The notes: generated from the sequence alone by a model not told the origin. Counted from the stretch's first letter, positions 1 through 8,365 are shown. The stretch: 23,138 nucleotides of DNA from Oxalobacteraceae bacterium (GCA_003537575.1 DPRS01000034.1:1-23138), one strand, 5' to 3'. Made by a program: numbers and translations.

Positions 1-650
1 TCAGCAGCAGAGAGGCGAGATTATGAAGCGTTTCATCCGTTTCGTCAACTGCGTTTTCAAAGAATTTTTAACTCTTTTCAACGCCGTCGCATCCTGGCTT
101 AACCGGTTTCCCGGAATGAGCTGCCTGGCATTCCCACCGCAAGCATCGCTGCCTGCCATAACATGCCGACCGGACCAGAAGGCCCGCTACATGCATGTCG
201 TGAGGGGATTTGCTGCCTGGAGGACGTAACGTGTGACGAACTTCCGCAATCAAACTTCTCATTCTTCGTTACCACCACCTTGTCGTTGACTCGGTGTCAG
301 CAGCGAAGAGACAGCATTATGCGGCTTTTGCAGCATTCCGTCTACCCTGTTTTGACGAATCTGTTTCGATGGCCCGGAAATTTCAATTATTGCAAATACG
401 CAGTATTGCAAGCTTGCTCAATTGATATTCATGGGAATCTGTTTGATCCGGTAGAACTGTTTTAGGCGCTATTTTTACTATGATTCTTTGTGTTAAACAT
501 CTGGTCTTCAGGAGATGCTATCTGCTATCTGTTTAGGCAGTATGTCCTTAATGCTTTAGCGGCTTACACCCGAACATGCCTTTTGTTCGGGATATCTTTG
601 ACCTCCAGCACCATTAATGGTGTTACGGCCACGGGTAAGTTCGATAAGCA
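1..650. other. intergenic stretch without a convincing gene
   Basis: Short open frames exist on both strands, but none has a good ribosome binding site or a recognisable protein pattern, and base composition is more AT-rich than in the genes that follow. Two symmetric elements lie just beyond the end of the AraC-type gene: a hairpin (569-591, arms CCCGAACA/TGTTCGGG, 7-nt loop) and a perfect 14-bp palindrome, CACCATTAATGGTG (609-622). Neither has a strong U-tract. They could end transcription of the AraC gene or bind a regulator. A gene cut by the left edge cannot be excluded. Confidence 0.5.
569..591. terminator. possible weak terminator hairpin
   Basis: Perfect 8-bp stem CCCGAACA/TGTTCGGG with loop TGCCTTT. 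It lies about 60 nt beyond the stop of the minus-strand AraC-type gene. On the plus strand it is followed by ATATCTTTG, and on the minus strand no T-run follows, so termination is only a possibility. Confidence 0.3.
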
Positions 651-1646
651 TCATCTACGATATGCAGCGGATAGATGCGCATGGTTTTTTCTCCAGCCCG
701 CAGGCGGCATGCCGAATTCTCGCTTGAATGCCCGGTTGAAAGCCGCTTCCGAATCGTAACCAACCTGCTCCGCCACGGCAGCGATAGATTTTCCTCCATT
801 CAAGATTTCCTGCGCCGCGATCTGCAAGCGCCAGCGCGCAAGATATTGCATCGGCGGCTGGCCGAGCAGATCGGAAAATCTTTGCGCCAGCGCCGAGCGT
901 GATATTCCCACTTGATGGGCAAGCTCATCGACCGTCCAGGCATGACTCGGCTGTGCATGAAGCATCGACAGCGCACGCCCGACAAAACGGTCACGCACGC
1001 CGGCCAGCCAGCCTTTACGGTCCGCCGGCAATGCGTCGATACAACGGCGCACCGCTTCCACAAAAAGCAATTCGGACAACCTGGCCAGAACGATGGCACT
1101 GCCGACCCGCCACTGCGTCGTTTCGGCCGCAGCGAATTGCAATGATGATTCGAGCCATGCGGAGCGGGGATCGTTGCGCATATCAACCTTGAAGATAGGC
1201 GGCATTGCAGAAAGCAAAGGATTGCTTAATGTGTCGTCGCAGGCCAGAAAACCGCAGAGGATGCGTGTTAACGCGCCACCGCCGCCGTAGGAAAGCTTCA
1301 TCACCTGCCTTGGCGCCGTTTCCAGCTGACTCGCCAGCAATGGCGCCGAAGGTACAGGCTGGAGATCCGTGCTACTCCCCAGAACGTGACTTTCGCCCTG
1401 CGGCACTACCAGCAATTCACCCGCGTTGAGCTGAATGGCGGAAGCGGAATCACTTGCCAGGTACGCCCAGCAACTTCCCTTGGTAATCAAATGGTAGGAC
1501 ACCACGCGCTCGGAACGAGGCAGAAATGCCGAGCAAAGCGCCGCATTCGCCTGTCCGATCAAACACCAGGGCGCGGTGAATTCCGCGTTGAGGTAAACAG
1601 CACCGCCCAGATGCACGACGCGCAGAACCTCGGAAATGGCATCCAT
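651..1646 (-). CDS. AraC-family transcriptional regulator (cupin-type sensor)
   Basis: 331 residues. Residues about 1-200 look like the cupin-type ligand-binding half seen in many AraC regulators ('GELLVVPQGESHVLG' near 76-90). Residues about 228-320 are the double helix-turn-helix DNA-binding half: 'TVDELAHQVGISRSALAQRF' is the first HTH, and 'IAAVAEQVGYDSEAAFNRAF' followed by 'FKREFGMPPAGWRK' is the second with the family signature. Such proteins usually bind a small ligand and activate a nearby operon. It is transcribed away from the small ORF and methyltransferase at 1818-2771, so those are likely targets (inference). The ATG at 1646 has no strong Shine-Dalgarno, so the exact start is less certain than the family. 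Confidence 0.9.
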   Translation of the reverse strand: MDAISEVLRVVHLGGAVYLNAEFTAPWCLIGQANAALCSAFLPRSERVVSYHLITKGSCWAYLASDSASAIQLNAGELLVVPQGESHVLGSSTDLQPVPSAPLLASQLETAPRQVMKLSYGGGGALTRILCGFLACDDTLSNPLLSAMPPIFKVDMRNDPRSAWLESSLQFAAAETTQWRVGSAIVLARLSELLFVEAVRRCIDALPADRKGWLAGVRDRFVGRALSMLHAQPSHAWTVDELAHQVGISRSALAQRFSDLLGQPPMQYLARWRLQIAAQEILNGGKSIAAVAEQVGYDSEAAFNRAFKREFGMPPAGWRKNHAHLSAAYRR

Positions 1647-1817
1647 GAACTAGCTTGTAATTGTGGCGTCCGGCGCAAGAAGTCTGGACGCCTGAGCATT
1701 CCTCACTATAGCCGATCTACAGATAATGGCAGCTCCTGCATGTGGGAGCCGGCGCCGGACTCAGTGGCAACGGATGATCTTCGGCATGTCGTGTGCAAAC
1801 CTTCAAGGAGAATCATC
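1647..1817. promoter_or_regulatory. divergent intergenic region, AraC regulator / methyltransferase
   Basis: About 170 nt separate the start of the AraC-type gene from the small ORF on the plus strand. Promoters for both directions must lie here. I could not pick convincing -35/-10 boxes or a sigma-54 match by eye. Confidence 0.4.
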
Positions 1818-1922
1818 ATGAATAGCAGAAATATTTACACGGACGCCTGTTTTTGCAGAGCGTCTCAACACTCACTCATCGGCGTACCGCAGGCATTAGG
1901 CCGCGTGCATCATGCCGGCTAA
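1818..1922 (+). CDS. small ORF, 34 aa, upstream of methyltransferase
   Basis: An ATG preceded by AAGGAG at ideal spacing (1805-1810, 7 nt gap) opens a 34-codon frame ending in TAA, 15 nt before the methyltransferase ATG, which has its own AAGGAG. The peptide starts MNSRNIYTDACFC and ends GRVHHAG. It has no signal peptide or membrane segment. The strong ribosome binding site argues that it is translated. It could be a small protein or a leader coupling translation to the methyltransferase. No family recognised. Confidence 0.5.
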   Translation: MNSRNIYTDACFCRASQHSLIGVPQALGRVHHAG

Positions 1923-1937
1923 ATAAGGAGCAACATC

Positions 1938-2771
1938 ATGTCTACAGTCATTTCCTCGGCACCTCCTGCGATAGATCTTGCCGCAGTCAAAAGTCGCCAA
2001 AAATCTGCATGGTCGACTGGAGACTATGCAGTCGTGGGCACCACCCTGCAGATTGTCGGTGAAAATCTGTGCGAAGCGCTCGACTTGCGCGCCGGATCGC
2101 GAGTGCTCGATGTCGCCGCGGGCAACGGCAATGCCACTCTGGCTGCCGCGCGCCGTTGGTGCGATGTTACGTCCACCGATTATGTGCCTTCCCTGCTTGA
2201 GTCCGGACGCGCGCGTGCACAGGCGGAAGGACTTGCGGTCCGGTTCCAGGAAGCCGATGTCGAAAACCTGCCGTTCCCGGATGCGTCGTTTGATGCGCTT
2301 GTATCTACCTTTGGCGTCATGTTTACTCCTGACCAGGAACGGGCAGCCGGCGAACTGGCGCGAGTCTGCAAGCCGGGCGGCAAGATCGGCATGGCGAACT
2401 GGACACCGGAAGGTTTCGTTGGCCAGGTATTCAAGACGATCGGCAAGTATATTCCACCTGCCCCAGGCGTCAAATCGCCAGCGCTGTGGGGGACGAAGGC
2501 CAGACTGGAAGATCTGTTCGGCAATACCGCGGAGGAAATCCGTGTCGCCCGCCGCGAGTTCGTATTCCGCTATCGTTCTGCGGCACACTGGATCGATATT
2601 TTCCGCACCTATTACGGCCCCCTCAACAAGACATATGGCGCTCTTGATGCGCAACAGCAGGCCGCCTTCACGCAGGATTTGCTGGCGCTGATGGAAAGCC
2701 GCAATTGCTCTGGTGACGGCACGCTGGTGCTGCCGAGCGAATATCTTGAAGTGGTAATCCTGCGGAAGTAA
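1938..2771 (+). CDS. class I SAM-dependent methyltransferase
   Basis: 277 residues, good AAGGAG ribosome binding site. Motif I of the Rossmann fold is 'VLDVAAGNGNATLAAA' (about 56-71), followed by an acidic residue after strand 2 ('VTSTDYVP'), 'DVENLPFPDASFDALVSTFG' (motif II/III region) and 'ARVCKPGGKIGMANW' (motif IV/post-I), the order of the UbiE/Methyltransf_11 type. It transfers a methyl group from S-adenosylmethionine to an unknown small molecule. The second half (about 165-277) is the variable substrate-recognition part. It follows the 34-aa ORF closely and diverges from the AraC regulator, its likely controller. Confidence 0.88.
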   Translation: MSTVISSAPPAIDLAAVKSRQKSAWSTGDYAVVGTTLQIVGENLCEALDLRAGSRVLDVAAGNGNATLAAARRWCDVTSTDYVPSLLESGRARAQAEGLAVRFQEADVENLPFPDASFDALVSTFGVMFTPDQERAAGELARVCKPGGKIGMANWTPEGFVGQVFKTIGKYIPPAPGVKSPALWGTKARLEDLFGNTAEEIRVARREFVFRYRSAAHWIDIFRTYYGPLNKTYGALDAQQQAAFTQDLLALMESRNCSGDGTLVLPSEYLEVVILRK

Positions 2772-2875
2772 GGTCATGCCACTTGTTATTGTCGGCAAGA
2801 GTCATTACTGACAGGGTTGAGGATATGGAGGCTTGAAAAACCGATATATCCGCCCTGCCGAATTCTGGCGCGCGT

Positions 2876-3433
2876 TCAGATATTGATCAGCGTGGCGCCG
2901 GCCGGCGGCGCAAAATCGGCGATTTCATCGATCAGCCCGTACTGGAGCGCTTCATCTGCCGTGATGAAGAGGTCGACAAACCGGTGTACCTCCCATTTTT
3001 CATCCGGCATCCGGATGCATTCCTTGAGAATGCGCTCGATCCTGTCGTCGTCGACCTTGAGCGATTGTGTTGCGGCACCGAGCTGGAAAGATGTGGTCGG
3101 CGAACCTGCATAGAACGTTGCCTTGTGAATCATGAAGGTGGCGCTTCTGGATGCCTTCCTTTTTTTGGCGGCCAGAAAAATACTTACCGCGATCGATTGC
3201 ACCGTCCCGCTGTTGTAGGTGGTGATATCCATCGGCAGGCGCCTCAGATAGTTGTACAGGGCGATGCCGTCATTGATAATGCCTCCTGTCGACTGGATCA
3301 TCAGGTGCAGGCTTTTTACGCCATCGGAGACAGCGTCGGCCATTTGATTGAATACTCTCTGCACGACGACCTCATCGATTCTCCCGGCCAGGGTCGCATA
3401 GATTTCCGGCGTCTTTTTGGCATTTTTGCTCAT
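2876..3433 (-). CDS. ClpP-like serine protease (non-canonical)
   Basis: 185 residues from the ATG at 3433, chosen because AGGGA lies 8 nt upstream and the ClpP fold starts directly; an in-frame extension reaches 3733 but its extra residues look random. Catalytic triad visible by alignment to E. coli ClpP: Ser80 in 'GTVQSIAV' (GQAASMG in ClpP), His103 in 'MIHKATF' (MIHQP) and Asp154 in 'VDLFITADEALQYGLID' (RDRFLSAPEAVEYGLVD). The substrate-strand motif is 'QSTGG' rather than SPGG, and the N-terminal axial-loop region is short, so it is a divergent paralogue and not the housekeeping ClpP. It may act alone, with a Clp ATPase, or as an SppA-like peptidase. The Gln/Asn-rich gene upstream on the same strand is separated from it by a terminator. 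Confidence 0.85.
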   Translation of the reverse strand: MSKNAKKTPEIYATLAGRIDEVVVQRVFNQMADAVSDGVKSLHLMIQSTGGIINDGIALYNYLRRLPMDITTYNSGTVQSIAVSIFLAAKKRKASRSATFMIHKATFYAGSPTTSFQLGAATQSLKVDDDRIERILKECIRMPDEKWEVHRFVDLFITADEALQYGLIDEIADFAPPAGATLINI

Positions 3434-3747
3434 TGGCCGCTTCCCTTCACTTCGACATCGCTCCGGCGCGTCCTGCGATCCGGCTACCAGTAATGCGCCT
3501 TTCAGACGAAGCGCTGGCTTGCCACTCGCGAAACAGTGAATGCCATCGCTTTTTGTTCCCATACGCATCCGGGATGCGTGACACGCCAACCGCATGTAAG
3601 CGATTATTTCCCATCTAAAACAGAGAACTTGACCAGTTTCGGTCATAGCACAAGGAAACCGGGCAGCTTGTTTCTGCCGCCCGATGTGGAGAGGCTGAAA
3701 GCCGGCCTGTTTCCAGGCCGGCGAAATATGCAAATAATCTTGAGGCT
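3434..3747. other. intergenic, ClpP-like upstream region
   Basis: About 314 nt without a gene. It holds the promoter region of the ClpP-like gene and the terminator of the repeat-protein gene. A near-perfect palindrome with arms ACGCATCC/GGATGCGT around one G (3563-3579) lies about 130 nt upstream of the ClpP-like start and could be an operator. A second small symmetry, TGACC-N6-GGTCA, lies near 3630. Confidence 0.4.
3701..3722 (-). terminator. rho-independent terminator of the Gln/Asn-rich gene
   Basis: Perfect 9-bp stem GCCGGCCTG/CAGGCCGGC with a 4-nt loop, 26 nt beyond the stop of the minus-strand repeat-protein gene. Read on the minus strand, it is followed by a short T-run (TTTC). A second weaker hairpin (GGGCAG/CTGCC near 3661-3679) follows. 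Confidence 0.6.
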
Positions 3748-4062
3748 TTACTGATTCTTGTCCTGCTGATTCTGACTTTGCTGGGTGCTGCCCTGGCCTT
3801 GGTTCAGATTTTGGTTCTGCTTGCTGGGGCTTTGCTGCTGGCTGGTGCCGCTTTGGCCCTGGTTCAGATTCTGGTTTTGCTTGCTCGGGCTTTGCTGCTG
3901 GCTGGTGCCACTTTGCCCTTGATTAACATTCTGATTTTGCTGCTTGTTCGAACCCTGTTGACCGGCGCTGCTCTGCTGGCCCATGTTTTTGTTTTGCTGA
4001 CTTTGACTTTGCTGATCCTGGTTCTGCTGATTCTGATTTGGCTGATTTTCCTGAATGGCCAT
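3748..4062 (-). CDS. Gln/Asn/Ser-rich low-complexity repeat protein
   Basis: 104 residues from the ATG at 4062, which has AGGAGA 6 nt upstream; the in-frame extension to 4116 has no such site. Almost the whole protein is Q, N, S and G with scattered K. A 20-residue unit (QNQNxNQGQSGTSQQQSPSK) occurs twice plus a half copy. It has no signal peptide, no membrane segment and nearly no hydrophobic residues, so it should be disordered and hydrophilic, and the Q/N content resembles prion-like or stress-protective proteins. The function is unknown. It diverges from the GST gene across a 480-nt region and has its own terminator. Confidence 0.7.
   Translation of the reverse strand: MAIQENQPNQNQQNQDQQSQSQQNKNMGQQSSAGQQGSNKQQNQNVNQGQSGTSQQQSPSKQNQNLNQGQSGTSQQQSPSKQNQNLNQGQGSTQQSQNQQDKNQ
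3790..3939 (-). repeat. 60-bp in-frame tandem repeat (2.5 copies)
   Basis: Within the Gln/Asn-rich gene, residues 42-61 and 62-81 are two copies of a 20-residue unit that differ at one residue (V46/L66), and residues 82-91 start a third copy. At DNA level the 60-bp copies differ by a few mostly silent substitutions. Confidence 0.85.
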
Positions 4063-4544
4063 GATCGTCTCCTGGAATGACATAAGGCCGGCAAACTGCC
4101 GGAAACGATAAATCACGCATCACTCATGCCAGCAAATGGAAACCGGCTTTTTCTCGGAATTAGAGGGGTTTTGTACCAGGATGAGCGCGCAAGGAGGGGG
4201 AAGTCTGGAAAGCAATAAGAGATCCTCTTGTAAATCCTACTAGCATTAAGTAAGCCTTACATAAAAGAAGAAATTGTTTACGCCTTTAAAGAAAGAAACA
4301 TACAACTGCGTAACATGTCTGATCGCCTGGTTTTGCATTGCATGAAAGGCGCGGGGCATACCGTTGGAGATTAAAGGGGAAACCTTGCTGTTATCTATGA
4401 GGAAAATCATTTATTCATAAGAAATTGTCAGCCAAGAAAATATATTTTCCATATGATAGAGTTTTAACAGCTTGAGAACACCTCTTGCTGCGGTACCCTC
4501 GTATTGCTCTTGTCATAAAGTGCTCTCGTCACAAAGGAAAATTA
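4063..4544. promoter_or_regulatory. divergent intergenic region, repeat protein / GST
   Basis: About 480 nt of markedly AT-rich DNA between the Gln/Asn-rich gene and the GST gene, presumably holding promoters for both. Small symmetric elements such as GTAAG-C-CTTAC (around 4250-4262) are visible. I saw no sigma-54 match, RNA gene or further ORF. Confidence 0.4.
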
Positions 4545-5153
4545 ATGAAACTTTACTACTCGCCTGGTGCCTGCTCTCTTGCTCCGCATATTGTCGCTTG
4601 CGAAGTCGGCATTCCACTTGAGCTGGTCCGGGTGGACATTCCCTCCAAGAAAACCGCTGCCGGCGACGATTACTGGAAAATCAATCCGAAAGGCTACGTG
4701 CCGGCACTGGAACTGGATGATGGACAAGTCCTGACTGAAGTGGGAGTGATTTGCCAGTATCTTGCGGACTTGAAGCCTGAAACCAACTTGATGGCCCAAT
4801 TCGGCACGATCGAACGTTATCAGCAGATGGCTGCGCTGAATTTCGTCGCCAGCGAAATCCACAAGCAGGTCGGAGCGCTGTTCAATCCGCACATGACGCC
4901 GGAAGCGAAGCCCGTGCAAATGGGCGTGATCGAACGCCGTTTAAATACGCTGGAAAGCTTGCTGGAAAGCCAGCCGTATGTTGCAGCGAAACATTACACC
5001 ATCGCGGATGCGTATCTGTTTACGATACTCGGCTGGGCTAAGTACCTGAAGATGAATCTGGACAAGTGGCCCCGGACCCAGGAATTTGCTGCGCGTGTCG
5101 CTGACCGTCCGGCAGTACGCGAAGCAATGAAGGCAGAAGGTTTGCTCAAGTAA
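4545..5153 (+). CDS. glutathione S-transferase, beta class
   Basis: 202 residues from the ATG at 4545, preceded by AAAGGA at 5 nt; the in-frame extension to 4485 adds residues unlike the family. E. coli GST is 201 aa. The protein starts MKLYYSPGACSLAPHI with Cys10, and His106 falls in 'ASEIHKQ'. These are the two residues typical of bacterial beta-class enzymes. The N-terminal thioredoxin fold (1-80) includes 'GYVPALELDDGQVLTE', with the cis-Pro and glutathione-binding loop. The all-helical C-terminal domain (about 90-200) includes the N-capping motif 'YTIADAYLF'. It conjugates glutathione to electrophiles or acts as a peroxidase in the cytoplasm. It is a stand-alone gene, convergent with the secretion operon. 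Confidence 0.93.
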   Translation: MKLYYSPGACSLAPHIVACEVGIPLELVRVDIPSKKTAAGDDYWKINPKGYVPALELDDGQVLTEVGVICQYLADLKPETNLMAQFGTIERYQQMAALNFVASEIHKQVGALFNPHMTPEAKPVQMGVIERRLNTLESLLESQPYVAAKHYTIADAYLFTILGWAKYLKMNLDKWPRTQEFAARVADRPAVREAMKAEGLLK

Positions 5154-5164
5154 CCGCCCCCTCG

Positions 5165-5183
5165 TCCCGGCTTATGGCCGGGA
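5165..5183 (+). terminator. possible terminator after GST
   Basis: Stem TCCCGGC/GCCGGGA with a 5-nt loop, 12 nt after the GST stop. No T-run follows. A second hairpin, CGGTGCC-GAC-GGCACCG (5222-5238), sits between the two convergent genes and could serve the minus-strand operon ending at 5242. Confidence 0.4.
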
Positions 5184-5221
5184 AATGCGGGTGGCGGGGT
5201 TATTGCCTCGTCTGAGCAGGC

Positions 5222-5238
5222 CGGTGCCGACGGCACCG
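5222..5238. terminator. hairpin between convergent genes
   Basis: Perfect 7-bp stem CGGTGCC/GGCACCG with a 3-nt loop, immediately beyond the TAG of the HlyD-like gene. The position suits transcription termination of the minus-strand operon, but no U-tract is present. Confidence 0.4.
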
Positions 5239-5241
5239 CGC

Positions 5242-6621
5242 CTATCCGCTCACTTCGCGGAACGGATCGAGCGCCAGGTCGATCAGGCGGCGTTCCCGTA
5301 CCACCATTTCGGCAATCGCGGTCATGCCATAGCGCAGTGGGTATTTCCTGTCACCAACCTCGTAATAGTCGCGCGCCAGGGTGATGCGCCCCTCATACAC
5401 CGGCTGCTTGGTTTCCGGCGAAGGCTTGGTGGCCGGTGAAATATACTCCAGGGAGCCGTTGATCAGGCCGTAGCGCTGATAGGGAAAGGCGTTGAACTTG
5501 AGCTTGACCGGCAGCCCCTCCTTCAGGAATGCGCGGTCGCGCTCGGCAATCTCGACTTTCAGGATCGGCTTGGCTCCCTTGGGGGCTATGCCGCCCAGCG
5601 GCGCATTGGCCGCGATCTTGTCACCCGGCTGAGTGGAAGTGACGTCGGTAACGACGCCATCTACGGGGGCGATGATCAGCAGGAAATTATCCTTGTCGAT
5701 GTTTTCGAAGCGGATGCGCCTGGCCGCATCCGCTACAAGTCGCGCGGTCTGCAACTGCAGGCGCAGCTTTTCCTCGACGTTGGCGACTTCCCTTTCGGCC
5801 GCTTCCTGCTGCAGGCGCAGGCTGGTCAGCTGCTGGCCGCTGGTTTCCAGCTGCGACCTGGCTTGCGTGGATTCCAGGCTCTGGCGCGCGCCCAGTTCGC
5901 TGACCCGGGATTGCGCCACGCGCAGGGCGTTTTCGGCCGCCTGCAAGGCATTCTTCTTGGCTTCCACCTGCAGCTGCGACACCCCGCCGCCGCCAGGCAG
6001 CGCAAACAGGCGCTGGAATTTTTCCGCCTCCAGCCTTGCCGCGTCGCGTGCGCGGCGCGCTTCATCGACATTGGCGCGCGCCTCCTGCGCTTGCGCCTGC
6101 TGGCCCTGGGACAGTCTGCTGGTGCCTTCGGCGAGGCGCTGCTGGTGCTGGCGCTCTTCGACGGCGACTGCTTCCTTCAGGGCATCGGCACGGCGTTGCA
6201 GCAAGGCTTTCTTTTCGGGGAATTCGCGCCACTCGCGCTCGGCCGATTCCAGCTTGAGCTGGGCATCCAGCGCATTGGTGGCGGCTTCGATGGCGCCGCG
6301 GGCATTCAGGCGCGCCATGACGTCACCCTTCAGCACTGGCTGGCCTTCGGCAATGTAGATGTTGGCGAGTTCGCCATCGATCGGCGCATAGAAGCGCCGC
6401 ACTTCCGATTTCGGCCATAGCGTGCCCTGCGCGGTGACGATCACGTCGGCGTGGCCGAAAAAGGACCACAGCAGCGCCACCAGCACCAGCCCGGCCATGG
6501 CCAGCACGGCGGCGTGGATATAGCGCGAAGGTTCCGCGGTAAGGATCGCGATGCCTTCGGCGCTATGGTCTTCGAGCGCTTCAGTGATCGATTTCAGGCG
6601 GCGGCTGCTGCTGTTCGCCAT
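5242..6621 (-). CDS. HlyD-family periplasmic adaptor (membrane fusion protein)
   Basis: 459 residues. The ATG at 6621 has AGGAGGG at 7 nt, so the 41-nt overlap with the upstream FHA gene is real. Order: cytoplasmic tail (1-33), one membrane anchor (about 34-57, 'AAVLAMAGLVLVALLWSFFG'), a half lipoyl motif ('APIDGELANIYIAEGQPVLK', about 78-98), a long Ala/Glu/Gln/Arg-rich coiled coil (about 110-300), the second half lipoyl ('IIAPVDGVVTDVTSTQPGDK') and a beta-barrel ending 'RYGMTAIAEMVVRERRLIDL', typical of type I secretion adaptors. It would link an inner-membrane ABC transporter to the outer membrane factor encoded two genes upstream. It is last in the operon; no ABC transporter gene is nearby. 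Adaptors of this class often export peptides with double-glycine leaders, such as those at 17138-19532. Confidence 0.9.
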   Translation of the reverse strand: MANSSSRRLKSITEALEDHSAEGIAILTAEPSRYIHAAVLAMAGLVLVALLWSFFGHADVIVTAQGTLWPKSEVRRFYAPIDGELANIYIAEGQPVLKGDVMARLNARGAIEAATNALDAQLKLESAEREWREFPEKKALLQRRADALKEAVAVEERQHQQRLAEGTSRLSQGQQAQAQEARANVDEARRARDAARLEAEKFQRLFALPGGGGVSQLQVEAKKNALQAAENALRVAQSRVSELGARQSLESTQARSQLETSGQQLTSLRLQQEAAEREVANVEEKLRLQLQTARLVADAARRIRFENIDKDNFLLIIAPVDGVVTDVTSTQPGDKIAANAPLGGIAPKGAKPILKVEIAERDRAFLKEGLPVKLKFNAFPYQRYGLINGSLEYISPATKPSPETKQPVYEGRITLARDYYEVGDRKYPLRYGMTAIAEMVVRERRLIDLALDPFREVSG

Positions 6622-8365
6622 TGGCGGACCCTCCTTTTGTTTGCTGGCCGCTGACCAGCGCCAGCTTGCGTACGTGGCTCAGCGATTGCGCGTACTGGTC
6701 GCGGAATTCGGGAACATAGGATGAAATGGTATTGAAAGCCTGCTGGTGACCAAGGGTATCGTCGTCCCATTGCTGCAGCAGGCCGCGGATGCGTTCGCCA
6801 TCGGCATCGTCGCGCACCGGCTGGTCGGCTCCGCCGCGCGCCGCCACGAATTGCTCGAGCTGGCCGACCCATTGCAGTTCAGCGAGAAGCGGTTGCGCAT
6901 CGGCATTGTGGCGCGCCAGTTGCCGCATCTCGGCCAGGGCGGCATCGGCACGCTGGAACTGGCGCGCCCGCAATTGCGCCTGCCACTGCGGCACTCTGGC
7001 CTTGAGCAGGGCTTCGGTGCCGAGCGCCTTCAATTGCGTCTGCTCGGGCTCGCGCGCCAGGTAACGGGCGGCTGCATCGGCTGCCTCGGTGTACTGGCCA
7101 TCGGCCAGCATGCCGCGCAATTCGCGTTCCGGACTGCTGGAAAGGTAAGCCAGCACGGCTGCCAGCAGCAGTGCTCCGGCCACCGCCGGAATGCGCCACC
7201 ATTTACCGCCCAGGCCGAGGCGGCGCTCGCCGCCGCTGAAGGCGTCCGCCAGTTCGGCGGCAAACACCGCCACCTTGGCGCGGGCGCCGGCCTGTGCCGC
7301 CGGCGGGTGATCGGTACCATTGCCCGGAGTTGCGCCCGCCTGCTGCGCATCACTGTTGACCTCGTCCTCCTGCCGCTGAGCATGCTCGACGCAAAAAATG
7401 TCGAGGAAGGAGCCGGCCGCCGCCACGAAGGTAGTCTTGTCGGTATCGCCAGGCGCCGCAGGATTGTCCGCGCCAGCCGCAGCGCCGGCGCCGCCCGGAC
7501 CGCCCGAGACGGCCACCGCGCCAGTGTCGCCTGTGGCAGCCGCAGTAGTGGACGATACGCCGGCGACGGCAGCACTGCGCAGTGCCATATCCAGCCGGGT
7601 CACGGTCGGTTCCAGCGTCGTCGCATCCTTCTGCAGGCTGGCCTTGTAGACGAAATGATGGCCGCCGATGGCCAGCACGTCGTCCTCTCGCAAGGGAACG
7701 GCATGCTCATCGAGACGCTTGCCGTTGACGAAGGTCCCGTTGGTGCTGCCGAGGTCTTCGATGAACGGGTCGCCGCCCCTGACGAAAATATGGGCATGGC
7801 GCCGCGACAGGTAATTGACTTGCTGCGGGTGGTCCTGCTTGTAACGCGCGAACACTTCGTCGGTTTTGCTGATCAGGAAGGGGAATCGGGAAATGACGAT
7901 GGGTTGCAGGCCGAGTTCGCCATGTTCCGGGGTCAGCGTGAGGCTGACCAGGCGGGCGCTGCGGGTGGTCGCTCCTTCTGTCTGGCGCAGCCGCACCAGA
8001 TAAGACAGCCGGCCGGCGAAGCAGATTTCATCGCCGTCGTGCAGCCGGGTAATTTTCTGCTGCACGCTGGCGCCGTTGACCGTGGTGCCGTTCTTGCTGT
8101 CGAGGTCGGCGATATACACTGCGCCGGATTCGACAAATATCCTGGCATGGCGCCGCGACAGGTCGGATACCGCCTGCGGCGGGTAGGAAACGAAGGGTGA
8201 TTCCGTGCGGCCGATGGCAAACAGGTTGTCGTCGATGCGGATCTCGCCCAGGTCGGGATGCGAAACCGGCTGCAGCACGATGGCGCAGGCTTGTCCGAGC
8301 GGCATGCCGACGCGCGGCGCATCGTCGGTGACCATGGTCGGCTGCGCCATGCGCTTGCCGCTCAC
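6581..8365 (-). CDS. double-FHA transmembrane protein
   Basis: 594 residues from a GTG at 8365, overlapping the upstream stop as GTGA; an ATG at 8350 (Met6) is an alternative. FHA domain 1 (about 35-125) has 'IGRTES', 'SDLSRRHARIF' (SRRH 70-73) and 'DSKNGTTVNG'. FHA domain 2 (about 155-245) has 'NYLSRRHAHIF' (SRRH 187-190) and 'GSTNGTFVNG'. Both keep the Arg, Ser-x-x-His and Asn that bind phosphothreonine. An Ala/Gly/Thr-rich linker (250-380) follows, then one membrane helix (about 391-410) and a helical, TPR-like periplasmic part (about 411-575). The protein could read kinase phosphorylation in the cytoplasm and pass it to the secretion channel. It lies between the outer membrane factor and the adaptor, so a direct role in export control is likely (inference). 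Confidence 0.88.
   Translation of the reverse strand: MSGKRMAQPTMVTDDAPRVGMPLGQACAIVLQPVSHPDLGEIRIDDNLFAIGRTESPFVSYPPQAVSDLSRRHARIFVESGAVYIADLDSKNGTTVNGASVQQKITRLHDGDEICFAGRLSYLVRLRQTEGATTRSARLVSLTLTPEHGELGLQPIVISRFPFLISKTDEVFARYKQDHPQQVNYLSRRHAHIFVRGGDPFIEDLGSTNGTFVNGKRLDEHAVPLREDDVLAIGGHHFVYKASLQKDATTLEPTVTRLDMALRSAAVAGVSSTTAAATGDTGAVAVSGGPGGAGAAAGADNPAAPGDTDKTTFVAAAGSFLDIFCVEHAQRQEDEVNSDAQQAGATPGNGTDHPPAAQAGARAKVAVFAAELADAFSGGERRLGLGGKWWRIPAVAGALLLAAVLAYLSSSPERELRGMLADGQYTEAADAAARYLAREPEQTQLKALGTEALLKARVPQWQAQLRARQFQRADAALAEMRQLARHNADAQPLLAELQWVGQLEQFVAARGGADQPVRDDADGERIRGLLQQWDDDTLGHQQAFNTISSYVPEFRDQYAQSLSHVRKLALVSGQQTKGGSANGEQQQPPPEIDH

Noticed and set aside
163..465. 100-codon frame near the left edge
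   Set aside because: Random-looking sequence, no ribosome binding site, atypical composition compared with neighbouring genes.
6746..8200. Long plus-strand open frame (484 codons) opposite the FHA gene
   Set aside because: Antisense of a clear FHA coding region in GC-rich DNA; no ribosome binding site or family pattern. The same applies to long antisense frames at 8998-9933, 10512-11207 and 15581-16651.
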